Shown here: one piece after another, positions 17,944 to 26,699 of the stretch
Layout of the letters: each line of letters opens with the position of its first letter
Position numbering within the stretch: position 1 is the stretch's first letter
From: Fen-1258 sp964595365
GTDB lineage: Bacteria; Bacteroidota; Ignavibacteria; Ignavibacteriales; Melioribacteraceae
Assembly (NCBI GenBank): GCA_964595365.1
Contig: CAZQQC010000001.1
Location: 53,410-117,409 of the forward strand
DNA: 64,000 bases
Direction of reading: 5' to 3'
Notes under the pieces: model-generated
What the model saw: the letters and a program-made list of their open reading frames with translations, nothing else
What the model was told of the DNA's origin: nothing
Databases searched by the model: none
Translations under genes and position numbers: made by a program

Positions 17944-18669
17944 TTAGACAGAACGAATAACCTGTAAATAATTATTTACATACTCTCTAAACTCTTCTAT
18001 CGTGAAAGCGTCATCTACGCTGAAGCAGCCGATTTGAGTTCGTCTTAATTTTTTCAAGTAAGCACCGCAACCTAATATTTTGCCAAAATCATTTGCTATT
18101 ACCCGTATATAGGTTCCTTTCGAACAACTAATTTCAAATTCAATATCGGGAAGATCAATATTTTTTGTTTCGAATTTAGAGATAAATACTTCACGTGGAT
18201 TTCTTTCAATTTCCAAACCTTTTCTAGCGTAACGGTAAAGCGCTTTCCCGCTTTTTTTAAGTGCAGAATACATCGGCGGAACTTGTGTGATCCTGCCCAG
18301 AAATAAATTTCTCGTTTCAAAGATTTCTTTTTCCGTTACATGTTCAAACCTCTTCTCCGAATCAAATCCTGTTTCGGCATCGAACGACGGCGTAGTTCTG
18401 CCCAACGAAATAATTCCGGCGTAAGTCTTCTCTAACATTTGAAGATTCGAAATTTCTTTTGTCATTCTGCCTGTGCATACAAGAACGAGCCCTGTAGCTT
18501 GTGGATCCAAAGTGCCTGCGTGGCCTACTTTCTGAATTTTCACCGTCTTTCTTACTTTATAAACCATATCGAAAGAACTTTTTTGAATAGGTTTATCGAG
18601 CAAAATTATTTCCCCTTTCCCGAAATCCGGTTCGTAATCAGGCATTGTTGTTTTTGCTACCGCCATCAT
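17944..18669 (-). CDS. truB: tRNA pseudouridine(55) synthase
   Basis: TruB makes pseudouridine 55 in the tRNA T-loop. Key motifs are GEIILLDKP near the start, GHAGTLDPQATGLVLVCTGR with the catalytic aspartate at about residue 55, and later CSKGTYIRVIANDFGKILGC. The start at 18,669 is chosen because GGAG lies 9 bases upstream; the reading frame is open further up to 18,738 but that extension would lie deep in rbfA and is unlike the family. With this start it overlaps the 3' end of rbfA by 32 bases. Confidence 0.93.
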   Translation of the reverse strand: MMAVAKTTMPDYEPDFGKGEIILLDKPIQKSSFDMVYKVRKTVKIQKVGHAGTLDPQATGLVLVCTGRMTKEISNLQMLEKTYAGIISLGRTTPSFDAETGFDSEKRFEHVTEKEIFETRNLFLGRITQVPPMYSALKKSGKALYRYARKGLEIERNPREVFISKFETKNIDLPDIEFEISCSKGTYIRVIANDFGKILGCGAYLKKLRRTQIGCFSVDDAFTIEEFREYVNNYLQVIRSV

Positions 18670-19015
18670 CTGTACTATCTCCGGAATGAATCCTTTTAAA
18701 CAACCCTTCCATCTTTTCCACATAATCCAGCGTATCATCTATAAAAAAGTGAAGTTCCGGTACAAATCTAATCCGAACTCTCGAAGCCAGTTCCGAACGA
18801 ATCATTCCTTTTATTTCGTTTACTTTTTCCAAAACTTCGTTCCGTTTATCTTTTTCGTAAACCGAGAGATAAACCTTTGTGTGACGGAGATCCGGGCTCA
18901 TCTTTACATTCGTTACAGTTATTGTTCCAAAAACTTCGTCGCGAACTTTGTGAAGAAAAATCAAACTCAATTCTTCTTTGATCAAGCTCGAAACCCTATT
19001 CAATCTATGAGTCAT
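18638..19015 (-). CDS. rbfA: Ribosome-binding factor A
   Basis: This 125-residue KH-fold protein binds late 30S precursors and aids 16S rRNA 5'-end maturation and cold adaptation. It begins MTHRLNRVSSLIKEELSLI and includes VTNVKMSPDLRHTKVYLSVY and LASRVRIRFVPELHFFIDDTLDY, the family core. The tail is short, polar and asparagine-rich. It starts 2 bases after the infB stop, as usual in infB-rbfA-truB operons. Confidence 0.95.
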   Translation of the reverse strand: MTHRLNRVSSLIKEELSLIFLHKVRDEVFGTITVTNVKMSPDLRHTKVYLSVYEKDKRNEVLEKVNEIKGMIRSELASRVRIRFVPELHFFIDDTLDYVEKMEGLFKRIHSGDSTDDGGSKNNNA

Positions 19016-19017
19016 AG

Positions 19018-21630
19018 TTAGTTAAGCTTCTTTTTTGTTTCGATTAATTTATACGCTTCAATAATATCGCCTACTTTAATATCGTTAAAGTTGGCAATGC
19101 TTAGACCGCATTCGTAACCTTTTTCAACTTCGCGAACATCGTCTTTGAAACGTTTCAATGAACCAAGCTCACCTTCGTAAGTTGCAATGCCTTCCCTGAA
19201 CAAACGTACCTTATTACCCCTCGTAACTTTTCCGTCCTGAACAAAACATCCGGCAACGGTTCCAACTTTTTGAACTTTGAAAACTTCCCGCACTTCTATT
19301 GTTGCAACAACTTCTTCCGAAACAACCGGCGATAGCATTCCTTCGAGAGCAGATTTGATTTCGTTGATTGCATCGTAGATAATACTATAAAGACGTATAT
19401 CAACCTTTTCCTGTTCGGCTAATTTCCGTGCGTTGGTATTCGGCCTTACATGAAATCCTACTATAATCGCTCTTGAAGCAGCGGCAAGCAGAACATCGCC
19501 TTCGGAAATGGCACCAACACCTTTATGAATAACTTTCACCGAGACTTCTTGCGTTGTTAATTTCATCAACGAATCCGACAGCGCTTCGATTGATCCATCA
19601 ACGTCTCCCTTCACAATTACAGGCAACTCTTTGAAACCGCCGTGACTAATTTGACTTGCTATTTCATCCAGAGTAATATGCCGGACTTGACGGTTGTCTT
19701 GCTCGCGTTTCAACTGCATTCGTTTCAAACTTATTTCACGGGCATCCCGTTCCGATTGAGCAACTGTGAAATTGTCTCCGGCTTGAGGAGCAGATTCGAA
19801 TCCAAGAACAAGAACCGGAGTTGAAGGACCGGCTTCAAAAATTTTTTTGTTTCGTTCGTCAAACATTGTGCGTACACGCCCGTGAACAACGCCGGCAATA
19901 AACGGATCGCCAATTTTCATTGTACCTTTTTGAATAAGAACAGTTGCAGTAACACCTTTACCTTTATCCAATTGTGATTCTATAATTGTGCCGCGCGCCG
20001 TTCTATCCGGATTTGCTTTGAGTTCAAGCAATTCGGCTTCAAGAGCGATTTTTTCCAAAAGTAAGTCAACATTTTTTCCGGTCTTTGCAGAAATTTCTAC
20101 GCTCTGATACTTTCCGCCCCAATCTTCCACCAAAATATTTCTTTCTGCAAGTTGTTGTTTTATACGCTCGATGTTTGCATTAGGTTTATCAATTTTGTTG
20201 ATAGCAATAATAATAGGCACATTAGCTGCCAGGGCATGGTTGATTGCTTCAACCGTTTGCGGCATTACAGCATCATCGGCTGCAACAATAAGTACAACAA
20301 TATCTGTGACACGTGCACCGCGAGCACGCATTGCAGTAAATGCTTCGTGGCCGGGCGTATCGAGAAATGTAATTTGTTTCCCATCATCAAGAATTACTTT
20401 ATACGCTCCTATGTGCTGCGTAATACCGCCTGCTTCGCCGGCAACAACATTAGCGCGGCGAATATAATCGAGCAGTGAGGTTTTACCGTGATCGACATGA
20501 CCCATAATTGTTACAACCGGCGGACGGGGTTTCAGAAATTCGATTGGATCGGGAGTGTCTGCTTCAACATCTGCCTTGTATTCTTCCTCCAGCTCGATTT
20601 CAAAACCGAATTCATCGGCAACCAATGTAATCGTTTCGACATCGAGACGCTGATTGATTGAGACCATCAGTCCCAACGAAATACATTTTTGTATTACATC
20701 GCTGACCGGAACTTTCATCAGATTGGCAAGTTCATTAACGGCAATGTATTCACTTACTTTGATTTTGGTTTTTTCTAGCTCTTTTTGTTCAAGAATTCTA
20801 TCATGAATTTCCTGTTTTTCTTTTCTTTTCTTTTTGCGAACAGATGCCCGTTCGCCTATGGCAGATTCATCCATGCTAAGTAAAGTTCTTTTAATTGCAT
20901 CTTCAACTTCGCGGATATCAATTTCCAGCCGTTTTATTTTGCGTTTCTTTTTTACAACTGTAATATCTTCGGTACCGTCTTCCGGAGCTTTAGTTTTCTT
21001 CTTGGCTTTCAGAACTTTCTTCTTTTTCTTTTTCTTTTCAGCCGGTGCTTCTTCGGCAACAGCTTCAACTGTAACTTTCTGTATTGTCTCCAGTGCCTTT
21101 GTTTCTTCTTTCGGCTTTTCAACGAGATCAATTCTGCCAACGATAGTAAGTCCCTTTTTCTTACCGGTTAGTTCAATTTCACTTTTTGTTTTGAATGTTT
21201 CCGTTTCTTCAGCTTGTTCTGTTACAGCTTCTGCCTGCTGTTCGCGCTCTGCCTGAACTTCAACTTGAACTTCTTCTTCAACTGCCACATTTTGTTCGGG
21301 TTTCATCTGAACCGGGGTTTCTGCCACATGTTCGGCAGAAGTTTCAATAACAGGTTGTTCAGGAACAGCAGCTTCATGTTCTGCTTCGGCATAATCACCT
21401 CGTTTCTTATGAAACTCCGAAATTTTTTTGTAATGCTTCTCTGCTTTCTCAATATCTTTTTTGAAGTGAGATTTTATGTCGGAGAGCATTTCATCCGAAA
21501 GGATTGTCATGTGAGACTTAACGTCGTATCCCTTCTTCTGCAAAAATTCGGTCAGACTTTCGGTAGAGAGATTGTACTCTGTTGCAAATTTGTAGAGTCG
21601 TACTTTAGAAGATTTAGGTATTTCCGGCAT
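19018..21630 (-). CDS. infB: Translation initiation factor IF-2
   Basis: This 870-residue GTPase brings initiator tRNA to the 30S subunit. The N-terminus has an IF2N-type segment (KVRLYKFATEYNLSTESLTEFL), then a long low-complexity E/A/V/K-rich linker (about 80-245) with a run of lysines. A second IF2N-like segment precedes the G domain, whose G1 motif is GHVDHGKTS near 377-385, with DTPGHEAF (G3) and NKIDKP (G4). Domains II, III and the fMet-tRNA-binding C-terminal domain follow (VGTVAGCFVQDGKV). It sits 27 bases after nusA. Confidence 0.97.
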   Translation of the reverse strand: MPEIPKSSKVRLYKFATEYNLSTESLTEFLQKKGYDVKSHMTILSDEMLSDIKSHFKKDIEKAEKHYKKISEFHKKRGDYAEAEHEAAVPEQPVIETSAEHVAETPVQMKPEQNVAVEEEVQVEVQAEREQQAEAVTEQAEETETFKTKSEIELTGKKKGLTIVGRIDLVEKPKEETKALETIQKVTVEAVAEEAPAEKKKKKKKVLKAKKKTKAPEDGTEDITVVKKKRKIKRLEIDIREVEDAIKRTLLSMDESAIGERASVRKKKRKEKQEIHDRILEQKELEKTKIKVSEYIAVNELANLMKVPVSDVIQKCISLGLMVSINQRLDVETITLVADEFGFEIELEEEYKADVEADTPDPIEFLKPRPPVVTIMGHVDHGKTSLLDYIRRANVVAGEAGGITQHIGAYKVILDDGKQITFLDTPGHEAFTAMRARGARVTDIVVLIVAADDAVMPQTVEAINHALAANVPIIIAINKIDKPNANIERIKQQLAERNILVEDWGGKYQSVEISAKTGKNVDLLLEKIALEAELLELKANPDRTARGTIIESQLDKGKGVTATVLIQKGTMKIGDPFIAGVVHGRVRTMFDERNKKIFEAGPSTPVLVLGFESAPQAGDNFTVAQSERDAREISLKRMQLKREQDNRQVRHITLDEIASQISHGGFKELPVIVKGDVDGSIEALSDSLMKLTTQEVSVKVIHKGVGAISEGDVLLAAASRAIIVGFHVRPNTNARKLAEQEKVDIRLYSIIYDAINEIKSALEGMLSPVVSEEVVATIEVREVFKVQKVGTVAGCFVQDGKVTRGNKVRLFREGIATYEGELGSLKRFKDDVREVEKGYECGLSIANFNDIKVGDIIEAYKLIETKKKLN

Positions 21631-21657
21631 TGTTAGATTATCCGTTTAGTGTTTAGT

Positions 21658-22905
21658 TTACTCTTCTTCTTCAAATTGATTCTCGAGAATCTCAATTATC
21701 TGTTTTGCTTTTTCTTCGTCTAGCCCTTCAATTTCTTTCAACTTATCAACGCCGGCACCAAGAACTTCGAGTGCAGAATCAAGACGGTTGTTAATAAGAA
21801 GGTCTACAATCTCGTTGCCAAGTTCTTCCCGCAGTTCTGTCAGTTCTATATCTTCTTCGTATTCTTCGAACGGTTTTTCCTGTCTAATTACTTCAATTTC
21901 GTAACCGCTCAATTTCATTGCAAGACGAATGTTGACGCCGTTTCGCCCGACAATTAGGGATATTTGATCGCTATCGGCAGTTACGACACATTTTTTTGCT
22001 TCCTCATCGATGTCAATTTGTTTAAGTTTAGCCGGCGCCAAACATCTTTGAATGAACACAACCGGATCGTCGGAAAAATTTACCACGTCTATGTTCTCAT
22101 TATTTAACTCACGTACTATCGCATGAATGCGGACGCCTTTCATACCAACACAGGCACCCACAGCGTCAATTCTGGCATCTGAGGATTCAACGGCAACTTT
22201 TGCTCTTTCGCCCGGTTCGCGTGCAATGCTTTTGATCTCTATCACTCCATCGTAGATTTCCGGTATTTCAATTTCGAACAATCTTCTTAAGAAAAGATTA
22301 TCGCCGCGTGAAATAATTATTAACGGACCATTTTGAGTTTTTCTGACTTCTTTAATAACAGCACGAACGGTATCGCCTTTTCTATATTTCTCGCGCGGTA
22401 TCTGCTCATTTCTTGGAAGAAGTAATTCATTCTTGTTATGATTTACAAGAACATCGTTCCGCCGGACTTGATAGATATCGCCAACAACAATTTCGCCGAG
22501 CATTTCGCTGTATTCGTTGTATACAAGTTCCTTTTCAATTTCGCGGATTCTCTGGTTCAAACTTTGTCTTGCAAGATTTATTAGCCGTCTTCCAAATTCA
22601 TGCAGTTCTATTTTTTCAACATAATCTTCGCCAACTTCCAACTCGTCGGGGTTACCTTTAGCATTAACATCTTCGATGCTAATTTCGAAACTGGGGTCTT
22701 TCACCTCGTCAACTATGATTCGTTCGAGAAATATTTCGATGTCGCCCTTATCCATGTTAACAACCACATCGTACTTGGCATCCTGTCCGTATTTCTTTTT
22801 TACCATCAGACCGAATATTTCTTCAATGATGCCTGCAAGAACATCTTTATCAAGACTTTTCTCGCGAACCATCTGTGCAAAGGATTCCACTATTTCGGTG
22901 TTCAT
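21658..22905 (-). CDS. nusA: Transcription termination/antitermination protein NusA
   Basis: This 415-residue protein binds RNA polymerase and controls pausing, termination and antitermination. The N-terminal RNAP-binding domain covers about 1-130; an S1 domain starts with EIVVGDIYQVRRNDVLVN. The KH domains contain DAVGACVGMKGVRIHAIVRELNNENIDVV (first) and SLIVGRNGVNIRLAMKLSGYEIEV (second). The acidic C-terminus (about 345-415) includes a helix-hairpin-helix-like stretch (LGAGVDKLKEIEGLDEEKA) but not the two acidic repeats of E. coli. It lies between rimP and infB. Confidence 0.96.
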   Translation of the reverse strand: MNTEIVESFAQMVREKSLDKDVLAGIIEEIFGLMVKKKYGQDAKYDVVVNMDKGDIEIFLERIIVDEVKDPSFEISIEDVNAKGNPDELEVGEDYVEKIELHEFGRRLINLARQSLNQRIREIEKELVYNEYSEMLGEIVVGDIYQVRRNDVLVNHNKNELLLPRNEQIPREKYRKGDTVRAVIKEVRKTQNGPLIIISRGDNLFLRRLFEIEIPEIYDGVIEIKSIAREPGERAKVAVESSDARIDAVGACVGMKGVRIHAIVRELNNENIDVVNFSDDPVVFIQRCLAPAKLKQIDIDEEAKKCVVTADSDQISLIVGRNGVNIRLAMKLSGYEIEVIRQEKPFEEYEEDIELTELREELGNEIVDLLINNRLDSALEVLGAGVDKLKEIEGLDEEKAKQIIEILENQFEEEE

Positions 22906-22922
22906 TTACTACTCCTATATGA

Positions 22923-23369
22923 TCAAAAACTAATTAAAACTTTTGCTTTGACGATGTTGGAAAAATTTATTTTGTATTCGGAATTTTTTTCCATAAAAAA
23001 AAGATTGTCGTCTTCGATTCGGGTTAATTTTCCGATCAGTTTTTTTATTTCTTCGCCGTACTTGAATTCGATTTCAAACTTTCTACCGATATGCTTTCCG
23101 TACTGAACCAGAAATTTCAGAGGCCTTTCCACACCGGGCGAAGAAACATCCAGCCGGTAATTACCTTCAATAAGGTTTTCGGCTTGAATTAATTCATTCA
23201 TCGACCGGCTGACACCGGTACAATCATCAATCGTAATTCCCTTTTCACCGTCAATAAAAACTTCAATAATTCTAAGATGGTGATCGCCGCGGAAGGCAAG
23301 ATCGACCAATACAAAGCCATGAGCTTTAACTATTTCTTCAATTCTACTATAAACTTGCTGTTTTTCCAT
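22923..23369 (-). CDS. rimP: Ribosome maturation factor RimP
   Basis: The protein of 148 residues starts MEKQQVYSRIEEIVKAHGFVLVDLAFRG and has LRIIEVFIDGEKGITIDDC followed by RLDVSSPGVERPLK, the RimP signature. It supports 30S assembly. The start at 23,369 fits the family; the frame is open 35 codons further upstream but that part would read through a GC-rich hairpin and is not conserved-looking. No clear Shine-Dalgarno sequence is visible, the hairpin and uridine tract occupying that position. First gene of the rimP-nusA-infB operon. Confidence 0.94.
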   Translation of the reverse strand: MEKQQVYSRIEEIVKAHGFVLVDLAFRGDHHLRIIEVFIDGEKGITIDDCTGVSRSMNELIQAENLIEGNYRLDVSSPGVERPLKFLVQYGKHIGRKFEIEFKYGEEIKKLIGKLTRIEDDNLFFMEKNSEYKINFSNIVKAKVLISF

Positions 23370-23380
23370 ATTACACAAAT

Positions 23381-23402
23381 AAAAATCGCCCTCGAGGGGC
23401 GA
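23381..23402 (-). promoter_or_regulatory. Hairpin plus uridine tract in the rimP leader (possible attenuator)
   Basis: On the minus strand TCGCCCCTCGAGGGCGA forms a perfect 6-bp GC-rich stem with a 5-base loop, directly followed by TTTTT. It ends 11-16 bases before the rimP start codon. The arrangement is that of an intrinsic terminator at the head of the operon, so it could attenuate transcription of rimP-nusA-infB or limit ribosome access. It could instead end transcription coming from proC-distal DNA; proC itself lies downstream, so that is less likely. Confidence 0.55.
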
Positions 23403-23479
23403 AATGGATGGCATAAAAATATAAAGATTATCTTGAATAAGCAAACCTCTATTAGTACATACAAAAATTAACAAAAAAT

Positions 23480-24295
23480 TTATTTATCGACCGCGTAAAG
23501 ATGTTTAGCTTTCTCCGCAGAAGCTACAATACCTTTTATGAGGGACGAACTAAATCCGGAATGTTCCATTTGATTCAATCCTGTAATAGTGCAGCCGCGC
23601 GGCGTAGTAACTTTATCAACTTCACCCTCGGGATGAGCATTGCCATCAATTATCATTGCCGCGGCTCCTTTTGCAGTTTGCGCCGCCATGAACAAAGCAT
23701 CTTCAGCATGGAAACCAATTTCAATTCCGCCCTGCGAGGCAGCACGGATCGCTCGAAGGAAAAACGCTATTCCACAAGCACATAATGCAGTAGCAGGAAC
23801 CATTAACTCTTCATGTATTACAACCGTTTTGCCGAGCTGATCAAAAATATTTTTCGATACTTCAAGCGCTGCCCTGTCATGCTCGTCTGCGCTGATGCAC
23901 GTCATCGATTCCTGGATTGCGATTGCAGTATTCGGCATCACTCTAACAACCGGGATATTCTTCTGAATATGAGATTTAATCTGTTTGACGGAAGCACCCG
24001 AAACAACAGAAAGCACAACGTGATATTTTTCATCCAGCACGTTTCGGATTTCATCTACAACTCCATCCAGTTGCTGGGGTGTAACAGCAATTATTATAAT
24101 TTCCGAATTTTTAACTGCATCAGCATTGTCGGAAGTAGTTTTGAAACCTTTATCTAAAAATTTCTTTAATGCTTCTTCGGACCGGCGCGTTACAAATAAT
24201 TGATTCGGCTTATACATTCCGGATTTTAGCAATCCATGTGCGATAGCACTACCTATGTTTCCGCATCCTAATATTGCAATTTTTTTTGTATGCAT
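23480..24295 (-). CDS. proC: Pyrroline-5-carboxylate reductase
   Basis: This 271-residue enzyme performs the last step of proline synthesis, reducing pyrroline-5-carboxylate with NAD(P)H. The Rossmann nucleotide-binding loop is IAILGCGNIGSAIAHGLL near residues 6-23. VVRVMPNTAI is the conserved loop, and the C-terminal dimer domain includes DKVTTPRGCTITGLNQMEHSGF, split around the family's TSPGGTT-like motif. Length is normal. It starts 127 bases after the SIMPL gene and is probably separately transcribed, in front of nothing else of proline synthesis. Confidence 0.95.
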   Translation of the reverse strand: MHTKKIAILGCGNIGSAIAHGLLKSGMYKPNQLFVTRRSEEALKKFLDKGFKTTSDNADAVKNSEIIIIAVTPQQLDGVVDEIRNVLDEKYHVVLSVVSGASVKQIKSHIQKNIPVVRVMPNTAIAIQESMTCISADEHDRAALEVSKNIFDQLGKTVVIHEELMVPATALCACGIAFFLRAIRAASQGGIEIGFHAEDALFMAAQTAKGAAAMIIDGNAHPEGEVDKVTTPRGCTITGLNQMEHSGFSSSLIKGIVASAEKAKHLYAVDK

Positions 24296-24422
24296 ATATT
24301 TACCTCATATAGTTGTCTAATAAAATTCGTTAAGTTTTTTACACAGGATTTGTTTCGGAAGAATTACGAACTCTTTTTTCTAACGATGAGAGCTCATACA
24401 AAGTTTCTGCGTAATGTAATTT

Positions 24423-25154
24423 TTAATCTATCTTAAACGAAGCGCTGACTACAGCGGTAATTTCTTTTTCGATTGAAGTCACATCATTGATTCCGTAATC
24501 GGAAACAGTATTAGAATTTCTGGGAGTAATTTGAATGACACCCATCCGTGCACTTCGAAGCGTACCTAAAGTTCGCCCGGTAGACGCTGCTATCTTTGCC
24601 GCACGATCCATAGCGTTCCTTGCAGCTTCGGCTTGTATTTCTATTTTCAGATCATCAATCTTTGTATAAAGATATTCCGGCTGTTCTACATTAATATTTA
24701 ATCCTTGTTCTACCAAAGAACTCATGGAAAGTGAAAGCTCTTTTATTTTCTTAACATCCGTCGAATGTACTGCAATTCTTTGGCTGTAAAAATAATGCGA
24801 AATGTTTTGAGTTATTGCACCATTTGATGCGACCTGATAAACGGGATAACCGTTAATCCCAAATATTTCTATCTGTTCTTTTGTAAAACCTTTTTTCTCC
24901 AGATACTTCAAAGCAACGGGCGATTGTTGCACCAGAGTCTGATAGGCAGTTTTTCTATCCGGCGCCGTTGCCTGTAATGCTACGCGTTGAATTCCATAAT
25001 CTGAAACAATTTGTCTTTTCGCAGAGCCGGTAACAGTTATAGTTTGATCTGCACTCTTTGCGGATTTCCAGACAAGCGAAAAAATAATTACCGATACAAC
25101 TATTGCACCAGCTAATATAGAGAGTGGCAACAATAAATTGTTTTTTTCTTTCAT
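24423..25154 (-). CDS. SIMPL domain (DUF541) protein, membrane-anchored
   Basis: This 243-residue protein has one N-terminal transmembrane or signal-anchor helix (about 8-28) and an extracytoplasmic SIMPL/DUF541 domain. Visible features include ITVTGSAKRQIVSDYGIQRVALQATAPDRKTAYQTL and AARNAMDRAAKIAASTGRTLGTLRSARMGVIQI, the usual second half. Relatives (YggE, BP26) are periplasmic and linked to oxidative stress, but the molecular role is unknown. The gene stands alone between proC and hemW. Confidence 0.85.
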   Translation of the reverse strand: MKEKNNLLLPLSILAGAIVVSVIIFSLVWKSAKSADQTITVTGSAKRQIVSDYGIQRVALQATAPDRKTAYQTLVQQSPVALKYLEKKGFTKEQIEIFGINGYPVYQVASNGAITQNISHYFYSQRIAVHSTDVKKIKELSLSMSSLVEQGLNINVEQPEYLYTKIDDLKIEIQAEAARNAMDRAAKIAASTGRTLGTLRSARMGVIQITPRNSNTVSDYGINDVTSIEKEITAVVSASFKID

Positions 25155-25388
25155 GACCGGATCTCCTAATGGTTTAGATTTCTAAAAGCAAATTTAAAAT
25201 TTTACCGCTTCAATTACCTATCATAATTATTTTGGGGGGTTGAACAAGACCCACGGCTCTTAACTTGGTAGGAATTAATTCCTAAAAAAAGCCTCGACTC
25301 CACAGTGTTTCCTTAATCTTGAACCTCAATTTCAAAAAAGGGTTTTTAAGATTTAAACCTAAAATTTATTACGAGCCAAAGTTCTATC

Positions 25389-26519
25389 TTAAGAAAGTCT
25401 GGAAAGTATTTCGTCGCAAACTGCATACCCATTCGGTGTGAAAAAAAGAAGTTGTTCTTTTTCGATGAGAAATTTTTTTTGCTTAAGATGATCCAGCAAT
25501 TTTTGATTTTGCAACAACCATTTATTTCCAAAACGGTTTTTCAGATCTACTAAATCCAATCCTTTACTGCGGAGAGCAAGCATTACGTATTCATCCAGCA
25601 TTTCATTTGCAGTTAGGATTTCTTCTCCAATCTTAGCGTGACCTTTCAAACCAACCGACTTATTATAAAATGTTAACGAAGAAAAATTCCACCAACGCTT
25701 GCCGTCGGCAAATGAATGAGCCGAAGTACCGAACCCCAGATAATCTTTATAGCGCCAATACACATTGTTGTGAACACACTCGAATCCGTTGCGTGCAAAG
25801 TTCGATACTTCATACTGATTGAATCCGTTGCCCGTAAGAAATTCGATCGTTGCTTCGTAAAGGCCGGCGTCGTGATCTTCACTTTGCATTTTCACTTTTC
25901 CATCAAGAACCATTTTATTAAGGATTGTTCCTCGTTCCAAAATTAAGCTGTATGCAGATAAATGTTTGATCGGAAGTTTTATTGCATGTTCAAGATTCAG
26001 TTTCCATTTTTCTTTGGTTTGATCCGGCAGGTTAAAAATCAAATCGAGACTGATGTTTTCGAAACCGCTTTCAGCCGCATCATAAACGGTTCTAATTGCA
26101 GTTCCGGCATCGTGAATTCGTGTTAGGAATTTCAATTCGGCGTTGTCGAATGATTGGATACCGATACTGATTCTGTTCACACCGGCTTTTCTAAAACCCG
26201 CAAGCTTTTGTTTATTCACAGTGCCGGGATTAGTCTCCATAGTTATTTCGGCATTATTTGCAATAGAAAATATATTTTTTACATGTTCAATAATCTCCGA
26301 AATATATTCAGGCTGCAAGAACGAGGGGGTTCCTCCGCCCAAATAGATAGAAATAATCTTCCTGTCGTAAGAATATTTTGCCGAATAAAATTCTATTTCC
26401 TTTTTGAGAAATGTTAAATAAGAGGAAATATTTTCGTACGAGATAATGGAGTAGAAATCACAATATATGCATTTGTGATCGCAGAACGGAATATGAATAT
26501 AAATAGCGGTGTTTTTCAA
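25389..26519 (-). CDS. hemW: Radical SAM protein HemW (heme chaperone, coproporphyrinogen oxidase-like)
   Basis: This 376-residue protein has the radical SAM cluster motif CDHKCIYCDF with cysteines 13, 17 and 20 (CxxxCxxC) and GGGTPSFL as the SAM-binding glycine motif. The C-terminal region carries HNNVYWRYKDYLGFGTSAHS, where HNxxYW separates HemW, a heme chaperone, from the true oxygen-independent coproporphyrinogen oxidase HemN. HemN enzymes have an additional N-terminal segment and CxxxCxxCxC, not seen here. It is commonly mis-annotated as HemN. Confidence 0.92.
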   Translation of the reverse strand: MKNTAIYIHIPFCDHKCIYCDFYSIISYENISSYLTFLKKEIEFYSAKYSYDRKIISIYLGGGTPSFLQPEYISEIIEHVKNIFSIANNAEITMETNPGTVNKQKLAGFRKAGVNRISIGIQSFDNAELKFLTRIHDAGTAIRTVYDAAESGFENISLDLIFNLPDQTKEKWKLNLEHAIKLPIKHLSAYSLILERGTILNKMVLDGKVKMQSEDHDAGLYEATIEFLTGNGFNQYEVSNFARNGFECVHNNVYWRYKDYLGFGTSAHSFADGKRWWNFSSLTFYNKSVGLKGHAKIGEEILTANEMLDEYVMLALRSKGLDLVDLKNRFGNKWLLQNQKLLDHLKQKKFLIEKEQLLFFTPNGYAVCDEILSRLS

Positions 26520-26562
26520 GACATAACTTTTTAAAATTTTAGGACAAAGATAAAAAAGAGAA

Positions 26563-26672
26563 GTGGCTGTCTAAAAAGTAATACTCTTTATGAAAGATAG
26601 CGCACAGATATCTCACATTTAAATCGATTCTAACGGATCATAATTTTGAATAATTACTTTTTACACAACCAC
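26563..26672. repeat. 110-bp element with 20-bp terminal inverted repeats
   Basis: The left end GTGGCTGTCTAAAAAGTAAT and the right end, read in reverse complement as GTGGTTGTGTAAAAAGTAAT, match at 18 of 20 positions. The 70-base core codes for nothing. The layout is that of a miniature inverted-repeat element or the remnant of a small transposon. Related ends occur at 36,754 and 63,602. No target-site duplication is evident. Confidence 0.6.
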
Positions 26673-26699
26673 TCAGCAGATCAAAAACTTTAATGAAAA

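Noticed and set aside
18670..18738. Upstream start of TruB inside rbfA
   Set aside because: Residues are unlike TruB and the GGAG at about 18,679-18,682 fits the ATG at 18,669.
23370..23474. 35-residue N-terminal extension of RimP
   Set aside because: It would translate the hairpin and U tract of the leader; the family starts at MEKQQVYS.
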